DNA of 64,000 nucleotides from Paludibacteraceae bacterium (lineage in GTDB: Bacteria; Bacteroidota; Bacteroidia; Bacteroidales; Paludibacteraceae), in contig JAFTXV010000007.1 of assembly GCA_017461505.1 (NCBI GenBank), positions 62,001 to 126,000 on the forward strand, in the 5' to 3' direction. Below the pieces are notes generated by a model that did no database searches, had not been told where the DNA came from, and worked only from the letters and a program-made list of their open reading frames with translations. Both the position numbers and the translations under genes were made by a program. Position 1 is the first letter of the stretch. Each line of letters opens with the position of its first letter. Shown piece after piece: positions 8,654-17,063 of the stretch.

Positions 8654-9409
8654 ATGCCTTATCGTCGATTACCAAAAACAGATCAAGCACGTTTGCGTGC
8701 TTTACAAAGAGCCATTCAGCAAGCAGGGAATGCTGCGTATAATGACCAAGCAGTAAGTTACAAAACGCTTACTGAAGCTCAGCGTTTCTTGATGCAATAT
8801 GAAAATCAAGTGGCACAATATCATGCCAACTTCGACAGCAAAGTGACAGCTAACAAGCAATATCGTCACCGTGTTCGTAATGCCCGCATGTATATCTCAC
8901 ACTTTATTCAAGTGTTGAACTTGGCCGTGATACGCGGAGAGATTAAACGCAGTCAAAAAGAGTTGTATAGTCTGGATCCAAAAAGCAATACCCTACCCGA
9001 TTTGACCACAGAAGAAGGATTGATGGAATGGGGACAGAAAATTATTGATGGGGAAATGAAACGTACATCTGCAGGCGGCTTCGCCATCTACAATCCATCC
9101 ATCAATAAGGTGAAAGTGCACTATGAAATGTTCAAGGAAGACTATACCAGCCACATTCTGCACAAGAAAAAACATAGCCGCGTATTCGAGGATACCGAGA
9201 CATTGCGCAAACAAGCAGATGCCATCATACTAGACATTTGGGATCAAGTAGAAGCCTTCTACAAAGATGAGTTACCCTATGCCAAATTGCAGAAATGCGA
9301 AGCATACGGAATGATATACTACTATCGCACAGGGGAAGCCAAACTCACCCCACAAACCGATCAAAACATCATCAAGCAACGTGCTCAGCAGACTACGCTG
9401 GAGCTATGA
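8654..9409 (+). CDS. conserved Bacteroidales protein of unknown function
   Basis: 251 residues, no signal peptide or membrane segment. Charged, mostly helical protein: N-terminus PYRRLPKTDQARLRALQRAI, a middle part rich in Lys/Arg (HRVRNARMYISHFIQVLNLAVIRGEIKRSQ), then SAGGFAIYNPSINKVKVHYE. The look is that of a cytoplasmic protein that may bind DNA or another macromolecule, but I recognise no domain and assign no function. The start at 8654 follows a heptad-repeat block. Its last 17 bp overlap the end of the convergent fthC gene. Confidence 0.75.
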   Translation: MPYRRLPKTDQARLRALQRAIQQAGNAAYNDQAVSYKTLTEAQRFLMQYENQVAQYHANFDSKVTANKQYRHRVRNARMYISHFIQVLNLAVIRGEIKRSQKELYSLDPKSNTLPDLTTEEGLMEWGQKIIDGEMKRTSAGGFAIYNPSINKVKVHYEMFKEDYTSHILHKKKHSRVFEDTETLRKQADAIILDIWDQVEAFYKDELPYAKLQKCEAYGMIYYYRTGEAKLTPQTDQNIIKQRAQQTTLEL

Positions 9410-9983
9410 CGTGGTGCATCTTTTGATCGCGACGATTAGCAGGAACCTTATCCACCAATTGAAAGTCATACGCCACACCTACCAGTGTGGTTTTGCGAGG
9501 TTGCGACTTGATAAATCGATCGTAATACCCTCCACCACGACCTAAGCGATTGCCTTGCTTATCGAAAGCTACGCCAGGCACGAGAATAAGATCGATCTGT
9601 CCCGTATAGGGATCAGTTGTGGGTTCGGGAATATTGTATTTACCACGATGCATCTTAGCATTGCCTTCATAAGGGCAAGCCGTCATCCATTTGCGATGCA
9701 CTACAGGGAAGAGGAATGTCTTCTCTTTTTTATACTTCCTGATTAGCGGCAAGAGATCCACCTCATTGTGCATAGGATAGTAGAGCAATACGGTCTTTGC
9801 CGATTGGAAGCAAGGCAGTTGCTCCAATTGTGAGATGATTAATGCTGACTGTTCAAAGATTTGCTCCTTGGTTAATAGTCTGCGCTTTTGCGCGAGCAAC
9901 TCGCGCATCTGATTCTTTTCACGAAGCAACTTTTGGCTAGGGAAAAGTTTTCTAATGTCTAAAAGTACTGATTCGAAAAGCAT
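9393..9983 (-). CDS. 5-formyltetrahydrofolate cyclo-ligase
   Basis: 196 residues; ATP-dependent conversion of 5-formyl-THF to 5,10-methenyl-THF, returning folate to one-carbon metabolism. Hallmarks are YYPMHNEVDLLPLI, the central PVVHRKWMTACPY, LILVPGVAFDKQGNRLGRGGGYYDRF (nucleotide-binding GRGGGYYD) and the closing VGVAYDFQLVDKVP. I start at 9983 because the minus-strand promoter at 10003-10034 predicts transcription from about 9996, which would leave no leader for the upstream ATG at 10001. It converges with the preceding gene (17-bp overlap). Confidence 0.9.
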   Translation of the reverse strand: MLFESVLLDIRKLFPSQKLLREKNQMRELLAQKRRLLTKEQIFEQSALIISQLEQLPCFQSAKTVLLYYPMHNEVDLLPLIRKYKKEKTFLFPVVHRKWMTACPYEGNAKMHRGKYNIPEPTTDPYTGQIDLILVPGVAFDKQGNRLGRGGGYYDRFIKSQPRKTTLVGVAYDFQLVDKVPANRRDQKMHHVIAPA

Positions 9984-10002
9984 ATTCCTATAAAAAAACA
10001 TA

Positions 10003-10050
10003 CAAAAGTACTACTTTTTTTGCACGTATGCAAAAAAAGTAGTATCTTTG
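10003..10050. promoter_or_regulatory. overlapping divergent promoters of 5-FTHF cyclo-ligase and DUF6242 genes
   Basis: Plus strand: TTTG (10019-10022), 20 nt, TATCTTTG (10043-10050). Minus strand: TTTG (10031-10034), 20 nt, TACTTTTG (10003-10010). Each -33 box lies within the spacer of the opposite promoter, so two RNA polymerases could not bind at once. This suggests mutually exclusive transcription of the two genes. Confidence 0.75.
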
Positions 10051-10061
10051 TGCGAAATTTT

Positions 10062-11426
10062 ATGATTATGCGATATTTTGTCCACATATTACTGCTATTT
10101 ATTGGCATCATTTGGGTCGGTTGTACACCAAGAGAGACTGAGCAAACATCTTCTTCTGAAGCCAGAGTAAAAAGTTTCACCTTTTACAAGGATACTGCCA
10201 ACCCCGGTTTAACAACTGCTACCTACAAAGTAGAACATCGCACCGACACAGGATTGATCTACAGTATTGACTCGCTACAATTCGGTACGCGATTAGACAG
10301 CGTGGTACCCTACATCACCTATATGTCCACTCCTGGTTATGCCACATTTATACTGCCCGACACCATAGTTGAGAGTACAGGTGCAGATACGTTGGACTTT
10401 ACCCAACAGCCGATATACCTACGCGTGACAGCTTCGGATTTGGTGAATGTAAAATGGTATCGCTTTAATATCTTTGCGCATCAGGTAGATCCCGATTTGT
10501 TTGTATGGGAAGAGTTGACGAGCCAGATTTTCGAACCACAGGTATGCGATACCAAAGCTTTTTTCCATCAAGGCAAACTACTGCTGATGGTGAACAATGG
10601 TTTGAGCACCCAAGCCTATCAATCAGCAGATGGTAGTTCGTGGACAAGGTTGAGCGACAATATCGCCACCTTGCCGACCCCATGCTATGTGCGTGATATC
10701 CTGCAACACAACGACACCTTATATTATATCGCTGACAATACACTTTACACCTCTACTGACGGTTTGGTGTGGGAGAAAAGTGCAAATACAGCCAGCGAAT
10801 ATACGCTAGTGAATATGGTGGTAAGTTACGACGGCAAAGCGTGGTGCTTGGTGGAAAACACGAGCAATGCGCTACAATTGGCAATCATAGCGGCGAACGG
10901 CATAGAGGTAATGACCGATATTGCAGGTTTGGAAGATGGTGTATTGCCAGCAAACTTCCCTATTAGCGACTTTGCGGCGCTGTCGTTTGGCAGCAGCAGC
11001 GAGCGTCCACGTGCCATGATTGTAGGCGGACGCAATATGGCAGGTGAGGTCGTAAATACTAGATGGAATCTAGAATATGCAACTGCTGATGGCTATCGAT
11101 TGAAAGACTTCTCTATTGCGCAACCTAGTTTCAAGTCATTGACTGGCGTTTCGATTGTTCAATATGGTAATCACTTGATGATGTTCGGTGGTACGGATAA
11201 CGATCTGAAATGGCGTAGCGATATGCTCTACTCAGATGATGAGGGCATGAACTGGTATGTGCCTGACACTGTACACAATAAATTGCCTAACAACTATACG
11301 TCCCGCCAAAATCAAAGTGTGGTATTGGACAACAGCCAAAACCTCTATATCATTGGTGGTCAATCACAAACGGAATCTCTCAGTGATGTATATCGCGGGT
11401 ATCTTAATTCGGCAAAGTGGGAGTAA
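10062..11426 (+). CDS. DUF6242-type lipoprotein (beta-propeller-like)
   Basis: 454 residues. Lipoprotein signal peptide MRYFVHILLLFIGIIWVGC with the lipobox GC near residue 22. The domain after it (VKSFTFYKDTANPGLTTATY... DSVVPYITYMSTPGY) matches the DUF6242 N-terminus as I know it. The C-terminal part repeats Kelch/sialidase-like strands (GKLLLMVNNGLSTQAYQSADG, GNHLMMFGG, QNLYIIGGQ). Function unknown, presumably an outer-membrane-anchored propeller. The ATG at 10068 would give an equally good signal peptide. Its stop codon overlaps the next ATG (TAATG), so ispB is probably translationally coupled. Confidence 0.8.
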   Translation: MIMRYFVHILLLFIGIIWVGCTPRETEQTSSSEARVKSFTFYKDTANPGLTTATYKVEHRTDTGLIYSIDSLQFGTRLDSVVPYITYMSTPGYATFILPDTIVESTGADTLDFTQQPIYLRVTASDLVNVKWYRFNIFAHQVDPDLFVWEELTSQIFEPQVCDTKAFFHQGKLLLMVNNGLSTQAYQSADGSSWTRLSDNIATLPTPCYVRDILQHNDTLYYIADNTLYTSTDGLVWEKSANTASEYTLVNMVVSYDGKAWCLVENTSNALQLAIIAANGIEVMTDIAGLEDGVLPANFPISDFAALSFGSSSERPRAMIVGGRNMAGEVVNTRWNLEYATADGYRLKDFSIAQPSFKSLTGVSIVQYGNHLMMFGGTDNDLKWRSDMLYSDDEGMNWYVPDTVHNKLPNNYTSRQNQSVVLDNSQNLYIIGGQSQTESLSDVYRGYLNSAKWE

Positions 11427-12409
11427 TGGACAAGTTTCGTAGCGTCATACAAACCGAGTTTCGACAGTTTGAAGAAGTCTTTGCTGGGATACTACAGTCG
11501 GATAATCCGTTGCTGAATGAGGTATTGGATTATGTCTATGCCAAGCGCGGCAAGCAATTGCGCCCCATCTTGGTGCTCTTATCAGCAGGTCTAAGCCGCG
11601 GTATTACCAGTAAAACGATACAAACAGCTGCAAGTTTGGAACTGATGCATACGGCTTCGCTGATGCACGACGATGTGGTGGATGATACGCCCATGCGACG
11701 TGGTGCGAAGGCCACTCACGAGGTTTGGAGCAACAAGATAGCTATCTTGGTAGGTGACTTTATGCTCTCCAAAGCTATAGAATTATTATCCGCTGTACGC
11801 AATACGAGTATTCTGAGTATCATTTCGGAGATGTGCGCATCGCTGACCTCGGGCGAATTGCTGCAATTACACTCGGGCGAATCCATGTGGATTAGCGAGG
11901 AGCAATATCTACAAGTGATCAAACATAAGACAGCACATCTCTTCTCGGCATGCAGCGAAGCGGGAGCCGTGAGTGCAGGTGCAACCAATCGTCAGCAAAC
12001 AGCGATGCGTCAGTTTGGCATGTGCCTAGGATTATGTTTCCAACTGAAAGACGACGTCTTTGATTACTCTGACATAGAGGACTTAGGCAAGCCCACCATG
12101 AATGATCTGCGCGATGGGAAAGCAACCGTACCTATCATCAAATCGCTTCAACGTGCGCCCAAAGAAGAAGCAGAACATATCAAGGAGATAGCAGAAGCAC
12201 TTGCTAACAAATCACCCCATATTGACAACTTTGAGGCAGAGCAAGAGATTCGCTCGTTTGTATTGCGCTATGATGGTATTCGCTACGCATACCAACTAAT
12301 GGACAAATACCGCAAGAAAGCAGTAGATGCCCTTAGCATCTTCCCTGATAATAAATACAAAGATAGTTTGATCTCGCTGCTGGACTACGCTATTCAGCGT
12401 ATGTACTAA
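11426..12409 (+). CDS. ispB: long-chain polyprenyl diphosphate synthase (octaprenyl/solanesyl type)
   Basis: 327 residues; makes the all-trans polyprenyl side chain of menaquinone. GKQLRPILVLLSA (42-54), first aspartate motif DDVVD (82-86) with MRRG, GDFMLSKA, KTAHLFSA and second motif LKDDVFDY near 210. The residues before DDVVD are small (HTASLMH), as in long-chain enzymes. The ATG overlaps the DUF6242 stop codon; an earlier GTG at 11417 is less likely. It ends 8 bp before the convergent sufD. Confidence 0.9.
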   Translation: MDKFRSVIQTEFRQFEEVFAGILQSDNPLLNEVLDYVYAKRGKQLRPILVLLSAGLSRGITSKTIQTAASLELMHTASLMHDDVVDDTPMRRGAKATHEVWSNKIAILVGDFMLSKAIELLSAVRNTSILSIISEMCASLTSGELLQLHSGESMWISEEQYLQVIKHKTAHLFSACSEAGAVSAGATNRQQTAMRQFGMCLGLCFQLKDDVFDYSDIEDLGKPTMNDLRDGKATVPIIKSLQRAPKEEAEHIKEIAEALANKSPHIDNFEAEQEIRSFVLRYDGIRYAYQLMDKYRKKAVDALSIFPDNKYKDSLISLLDYAIQRMY

Positions 12410-12417
12410 GTCAATAA

Positions 12418-13083
12418 TCAGCCGATATATTCATTGATTTTATCCAATAGATTTTCTTGCATCTGCTCATCGGGCAGGGTGCGCATCACATCGTCAAAGA
12501 AGGCGCAAAGCAGGAGTTTGCGTGCAGATTCTCGACCAATGCAGCGTTGCTGCATGTAAAAGAGTGCAGATTCGTCGAGCTGACCTGTGGTAGCACCATG
12601 GCTAGCCTTGACATCGTCGGCGTAGATTTCGAGTTGAGGCTCTGTCACCATATCTGCTTGACGTGATAGGAGGATATTGCGATTGGTTTGGTATGCCTCT
12701 ACATGTTGTGCATCGGGCAGAATCTTGAGTTCACCTTTGAATGAAGCCTTGGATGCATCGTCCAAGACGAATTTGATGAGTTGAGAAGAATACCCCTCGC
12801 CTACATTGTGCAGTACGCTCGTGGTGAGATGATGTTGCTGGTTGCCATGCAAGAGAGCAAGCCCATAGATCTCGGTTCGGCAATTAGCGGCATTGTGCTC
12901 GACCGTAATGGTGGTATGCTGCGCATAATCCTGTTCTTTAGGATTAGGCAATGCGATCACATGGACGAGCAAAGAAGAGCCCTCTTCTTGAACAATGTGG
13001 TAGTTGATGCTGGGTTCGTTGATTAGGAGCAGTTCGCGCTTCTCACCTGCAGGGATGGTATATTGTATAGAATTGTTTAGCAT
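12418..13083 (-). CDS. sufD: short SufD-like Fe-S cluster assembly scaffold protein
   Basis: 221 residues, about half of a usual SufD. It keeps the C-terminal beta-helix part with DAKHVEAYQTNRNILLS-type sequence (seen as DAQHVEAYQTNRNILLS), ADDVKASHGATTGQLDESALFYMQQRCI and the C-terminal helices. The N-terminal helical domain is absent, and the gene starts only 21 nt after sufC, so this is not a frameshift. SufD partners with SufB and SufC in the SufBC2D complex that builds Fe-S clusters. No sufB lies nearby. Whether the half-length protein still works as a scaffold partner is inference. Confidence 0.85.
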   Translation of the reverse strand: MLNNSIQYTIPAGEKRELLLINEPSINYHIVQEEGSSLLVHVIALPNPKEQDYAQHTTITVEHNAANCRTEIYGLALLHGNQQHHLTTSVLHNVGEGYSSQLIKFVLDDASKASFKGELKILPDAQHVEAYQTNRNILLSRQADMVTEPQLEIYADDVKASHGATTGQLDESALFYMQQRCIGRESARKLLLCAFFDDVMRTLPDEQMQENLLDKINEYIG

Positions 13084-13104
13084 TGTATGGAGTGGTGTAG
13101 CAGG

Positions 13105-13845
13105 TTATTCGTTGAGGAAGGCATAGCCTTTTTCTTCGAGTTCGAGTGCTAGTTCCTTGCCTCCTGTACGCACAATCTTTCCATCTGCCAAGACGTGTAC
13201 GAAGTCAGGTACGATATAGTCGAGGAGGCGTTGGTAGTGGGTAATGACGATAGATGCTGTATGAGGTGTCTTGAGCGCATTGACTCCCTCAGCCACAATA
13301 CGCAGTGCATCAATATCCAAGCCAGAGTCTGTCTCATCGAGGATAGACAGGCATGGCTCGAGCATTGCCATTTGGAAGATTTCGTTACGTTTTTTCTCTC
13401 CACCCGAGAAGCCTTCGTTGACAGAACGTTTGGTGAGTTTATTGTCCATGCCTACGAGAGATTTTTTCTCACGCATCAGTTTGAGAAACTCGGTAGCAGA
13501 GAGCGCTGGTTTGCCCTCATGCTGGCGTTTCTCATTGACTGCAGTACGCATGAAGTTGACCATAGAGACGCCTGGTATCTCGACAGGATATTGGAAGGAA
13601 AGGAACACACCCTCACGTGCGCGCTCTTCGGGTGACATCTCGAGAAGATTCTTGCCGCGGAAAATGACTTCACCTGCGGTGACGGTATATGCAGGATGAC
13701 CAGTAAGGACATTTGATAGGGTTGACTTACCAGCACCATTAGGGCCCATGATAGCATGTACCTCACCCTCATTTATAGTAAGGTTGAGTCCCTTGAGAAT
13801 CTCTTTGCCAGCAATTGTGGCGTGTAGGTTTTTTATTTCGAGCAT
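13105..13845 (-). CDS. sufC: Fe-S cluster assembly ATPase SufC
   Basis: 246 residues; cytoplasmic ABC ATPase that drives SufB/SufD conformational change during Fe-S assembly. Walker [10 protein letters not shown] (35-43), signature [13 protein letters not shown], Walker [13 protein letters not shown], and the SufC-typical insertion [15 protein letters not shown]. It overlaps the upstream M28 gene by 13 bp and is followed by sufD after 21 bp, forming prs-M28-sufC-sufD on the minus strand. Confidence 0.96.
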   Translation of the reverse strand: MLEIKNLHATIAGKEILKGLNLTINEGEVHAIMGPNGAGKSTLSNVLTGHPAYTVTAGEVIFRGKNLLEMSPEERAREGVFLSFQYPVEIPGVSMVNFMRTAVNEKRQHEGKPALSATEFLKLMREKKSLVGMDNKLTKRSVNEGFSGGEKKRNEIFQMAMLEPCLSILDETDSGLDIDALRIVAEGVNALKTPHTASIVITHYQRLLDYIVPDFVHVLADGKIVRTGGKELALELEEKGYAFLNE

Positions 13846-14837
13846 ATTGTTGTAAGTATCGTTTCACCCACTGCTTGGAGGGTTTGATGGTTGATATTTT
13901 GCATATTGTCTCGTTGCGTGTGCCACCAATCAGCGAATCCCGTTTCGGTATTGGGTTTGTAATCAATGACATCTACGCAAGATATGCCTGCAATTGTGTT
14001 GATATAATAATGGTCGTCTGTAATAGGATACGCCGACTGCTGTACGAAATATCTGCTATATCCCAATCGAGAGGCGGTGCGCCAAATCTGCTCAAGATAG
14101 CTAGCCGCATAGGTTGCAGAGATGTACTCACGCGGGAAAGTGGCAGAAGGGTCTCCCACCATATCAAGCAGAATGCCGTATTGTATAATGGGTTGTATAG
14201 GATTGTTTGGCGATTGCGTAGCAATCGTTTTGGCATATTCTTTGGCCCAATATTGACTACCTAAGCACCATGTATCTTCGCGCTCTTTGCCTGTATAATG
14301 GCGAGGTGAACCCATATCTTCGCAGTCGAAAAAGACTATTTGGACCGATGGTATAGATGCTCCTTGCGCTTTGAGTAGGGATAGTTGGCGCACTATCTCG
14401 AGTATCACTCCCACGCCGCTTGCTCCATCATTGGCTCCTGGCACTGGTGCGAAGCGATTATCGTAATCCTCTTCCTCGTCGCTCCATGGGCGCGTATCCC
14501 AGTGTGCACATAACAGGATAGCCTTGGTGGTATTACCCTCGAGGTAAGCAACAATATTGCGCAATGGTTGCGAGTTGCCCGCATAATTGGGCATGGTGCC
14601 ATATTGGTTGTGAACTTGCGCACCATACTGTGCTAGTTGATTAGCCAGCCAATCACCACATAGTTCGTGCTCGACAGTACCTGGCACACGTGCTCCAAAC
14701 GCCATTTGCTGGGTGATATACGTATATGCAGAGTCCGCTGAAAATGCACAGCGGACTTCTGTTGTCGTTTTAGGTTTTGCTTGACAAGATAGCAAAACTA
14801 CGGATAGGACAATATAAAATAGCGACCTATACTTCAA
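13833..14837 (-). CDS. M28-family lipoprotein, glutaminyl-peptide cyclotransferase-like
   Basis: 334 residues. Lipoprotein signal [18 protein letters not shown] with Cys near 18. M28 zinc-site motifs: [11 protein letters not shown] (His, Asp), PGANDGASG (bridging Asp) and FFDCEDMG (Glu/Asp), then DDHYYIN with the last His. [12 protein letters not shown] after the metal site resembles the glutaminyl cyclases of Porphyromonas and relatives, which cyclise N-terminal Gln of exported proteins after signal cleavage. A plain aminopeptidase cannot be excluded. The start is TTG, one base after the prs stop, the only start that leaves a complete signal peptide. Likely co-transcribed with prs and sufCD. 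Confidence 0.85.
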   Translation of the reverse strand: MKYRSLFYIVLSVVLLSCQAKPKTTTEVRCAFSADSAYTYITQQMAFGARVPGTVEHELCGDWLANQLAQYGAQVHNQYGTMPNYAGNSQPLRNIVAYLEGNTTKAILLCAHWDTRPWSDEEEDYDNRFAPVPGANDGASGVGVILEIVRQLSLLKAQGASIPSVQIVFFDCEDMGSPRHYTGKEREDTWCLGSQYWAKEYAKTIATQSPNNPIQPIIQYGILLDMVGDPSATFPREYISATYAASYLEQIWRTASRLGYSRYFVQQSAYPITDDHYYINTIAGISCVDVIDYKPNTETGFADWWHTQRDNMQNINHQTLQAVGETILTTICSK

Positions 14838-14838
14838 A

Positions 14839-15801
14839 TTAATGGATATTCAATTCACTTACTGAACGGTGGTGTTGGATAGCCAAGATTGTCTCTGCAA
14901 TAGGCTTTGCCATAGATACCACATGCACTTTAGAACAACGCTCTTTATTGAATGGAATTGAATCGGTGAACACCAATTCCTCTAAAGCGGAAGTCGCCAC
15001 ACGTTCGCACGCAGGACCTGACATAAGTCCATGGCTTACCAAGGCACGCACCGATTTAGCTCCCGCAGCCTTCATTACCTCTGCAGCCTTGCAAAGCGTA
15101 CCAGCCGTGTCCGCAATATCGTCAATAATAACTACATTCTTATCCTTCACATCACCTAGCACACGCATCTCACCAATTTGGTTGGCATTAGGGCGATGCT
15201 TATAGCAGATAACCATAGGTACATCTTGCTTGGTGAGTGCAGTAAGTTTCTTAGCGAATACAGAAGCACGCTTAGTTCCGCCCACATCAGGAGAAGCCAC
15301 GATGAGGTTGTCAAGATTGAGGCTTTGTACATAGTCTGCCAACACGTTTGCTCCATAGAGGTGATCCACTGGAATATCAAAGAAACCTTGAATTTGGTCC
15401 GCATGCAAATCCACTGTAATAATACGATCAGCACCTACCCCCTGCAAGAGATTGGCACACACCTTTGCTCCGATAGATACACGTGGTTTGTCCTTGCGAT
15501 CTTGACGTGCCCAGCCGAAATAAGGGATAACGGCAATAACCTTGTATGCGCTAGCGCGCTTGGCAGCATCAATAGCGAGGAGTAGCTCCATGATATTGTC
15601 ACTGCTAGGGCAAGTAGATTGCACGATATACACAGACTGGCCACGAACCGACTCTTCGAAACTCACGGCAAACTCACCGTCAGAGAAACGAGCAACCTGG
15701 ATATTACCTAGCGTGCATCCTAAATACTCACACATACGCTCAGCGAGCTCACCGCCTTGAGAAAGAGCAAAAACCTTGTAGGGACTAGCTTCTACAATCA
15801 T
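14839..15801 (-). CDS. prs: ribose-phosphate pyrophosphokinase
   Basis: 320 residues; makes PRPP from ribose 5-phosphate and ATP for purine, pyrimidine, His and Trp synthesis. Motifs: FSDGEFAVSFEESVRG, ATP-binding PYFGWARQDRKDKPRVSI, VDLHADQIQGFFDIPVDHLY, and the PRPP loop VVIIDDIADTAGTL. Full length for class I enzymes. First gene of the minus-strand unit; TACTTTTG at 15843-15850 fits its -7 box, giving a leader of about 35 nt. Confidence 0.97.
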   Translation of the reverse strand: MIVEASPYKVFALSQGGELAERMCEYLGCTLGNIQVARFSDGEFAVSFEESVRGQSVYIVQSTCPSSDNIMELLLAIDAAKRASAYKVIAVIPYFGWARQDRKDKPRVSIGAKVCANLLQGVGADRIITVDLHADQIQGFFDIPVDHLYGANVLADYVQSLNLDNLIVASPDVGGTKRASVFAKKLTALTKQDVPMVICYKHRPNANQIGEMRVLGDVKDKNVVIIDDIADTAGTLCKAAEVMKAAGAKSVRALVSHGLMSGPACERVATSALEELVFTDSIPFNKERCSKVHVVSMAKPIAETILAIQHHRSVSELNIH

Positions 15802-15879
15802 AACAAACAGAATTTTATTTGGGTTAGTTTTGAAATAAAGTGCAAAAGTACTGCTTTTTTTTTAATTTTGCAAGTCTTA

Positions 15880-15911
15880 TTTGCATATTTCAACAAAAAA
15901 ACGTAACTTTG
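15880..15911 (+). promoter_or_regulatory. promoter of FemAB-like/glycosyltransferase unit
   Basis: TTTG (15880-15883), 20 nt, TAACTTTG (15904-15911); predicted start near 15918, 42 nt before the ATG at 15960. Divergent to the prs promoter. Confidence 0.7.
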
Positions 15912-15959
15912 CACGGAATTTGTACAGTAGATAGTAGATTACCAAAGAATTATACCATA

Positions 15960-17027
15960 ATGACGAATAAAGAATTATACCGCGAATTTTGCAAAAAGAA
16001 CCGTCAGTTGCCTATTTTCATGCAAGACTGGTGGCTGGATGCTGTATGTGCAGGAAAAGAGTGGGATGTTATGCTCTGTGTTAAGAGAGGTGATGAGGAG
16101 ATGAGGTTATTAGGTGATGAGGAGATGAGGTTATTAGGTGATGAGGAGATGAGGTTATTAGGTGATGAGGAGATGAGGTTATTAGGTGATGAGGAGATTG
16201 TGGCAGCAATGCCATACCTATTGCGTAAGCGCGCCTGGATGCAATATATACTGATGCCTCAACAAACACAGATAGGAGGAATCTGGATGAGTGAGGACAT
16301 CACTGAGGACGCAGAAAAAGTTACTGCCGTATGTCAACAATTTGCACGTAAGTTAGGAGAGATGGGGCTGAGCTATTATTACCAGCACTATCCTATTGGT
16401 AGCCCTGCCCCACTGGCGATGGAGACACTAGGTTTCAAGGCAAAGGAACGTGTGACGTATCGTATAGAAGATTTGAGTGATTTGGACAAAGTGATTGGTA
16501 GATTCTCGAAGAACAAGAAACGTCAGTTACAGAAGGCATTATCGTTGCATGCAGAGTTAGGAATGAATGTAGAGGACTTTTATCGTTTTCATAAGCGCTG
16601 TTTGCAGGACCAGGGTAAGGAGATTAGTTACACGCGTGAGTTTTTATTAGTATTAGAGCGGAAGGCTCGCCGTTTAGAGCAATGCCAAATATTATCTATC
16701 TGCAATGCGGACAATGAGGTATTAGCGGCAGCGTTTTTAGTATGGGATAAGCAGACTATGTATTATCTGATTCCTTGTTATGATGTTCGCTACAAGGATT
16801 CTGGCGCGAGCGCGCTGCTAGTATTAGAAGCGATAAAGTTGGCACGTCAGAAGGGTGTGGTATTTGATTTTGAGGGCAGTATGATTCGTGGCGTAGCGAA
16901 TCACTACAAACAATTTGGTAGCACGCGCACCGTGTATTACAGCGTAGAGAAATATTACAAATGGTATTTTTGGTTTGCCAACGCGTATAATTGGTTACGG
17001 GAAAGGAAGTTTCGGGATAAGAGATAA
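15960..17027 (+). CDS. FemAB/GNAT-like acyltransferase with internal 24-bp repeats
   Basis: 355 residues. The fold pattern is a double-GNAT (FemAB/BioF2-like) enzyme: N-terminal PIFMQDWWLDAVC, middle FSKNKKRQLQKAL, and C-terminal AAAFLVWDKQTMYYLIPCYD, ASALLVLEAIKLARQKGVVFDFEGSM. Such enzymes transfer aminoacyl or acyl groups to envelope components; the substrate is unknown. Residues 44-79 consist of four perfect copies of GDEEMRLL plus a partial fifth, inserted before the first beta-strand AAMPYLLRK. An upstream in-frame start at 15840 is rejected because it precedes the promoter. Glycosyltransferases follow on the same strand. Confidence 0.8.
   Translation: MTNKELYREFCKKNRQLPIFMQDWWLDAVCAGKEWDVMLCVKRGDEEMRLLGDEEMRLLGDEEMRLLGDEEMRLLGDEEIVAAMPYLLRKRAWMQYILMPQQTQIGGIWMSEDITEDAEKVTAVCQQFARKLGEMGLSYYYQHYPIGSPAPLAMETLGFKAKERVTYRIEDLSDLDKVIGRFSKNKKRQLQKALSLHAELGMNVEDFYRFHKRCLQDQGKEISYTREFLLVLERKARRLEQCQILSICNADNEVLAAAFLVWDKQTMYYLIPCYDVRYKDSGASALLVLEAIKLARQKGVVFDFEGSMIRGVANHYKQFGSTRTVYYSVEKYYKWYFWFANAYNWLRERKFRDKR
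16089..16196 (+). repeat. perfect 24-bp tandem repeat, 4.5 copies, in-frame
   Basis: The unit GGTGATGAGGAG-ATGAGGTTATTA is repeated four times without change (16089-16184) with a 12-nt partial copy after it. The unit is a multiple of three and encodes GDEEMRLL. The absence of point differences implies recent or ongoing expansion. Confidence 0.95.
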
Positions 17028-17063
17028 GATAAGAGATGAGAGATAAGAGAGAAGAGATAAGAG
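17028..17063. repeat. 7-bp repeats (AGATAAG) between acyltransferase and glycosyltransferase
   Basis: The 36-nt junction consists of AGATAAG, AGATGAG and AGAGAAG heptads. The repeat supplies the purine-rich sequence directly before the TTG start of the next gene. Confidence 0.85.

Noticed and set aside
9984-10001. 5-FTHF cyclo-ligase start at 10001
   Set aside because: It would lie upstream of or at the predicted transcription start; the ATG at 9983 fits better, although proteomic proof is lacking.
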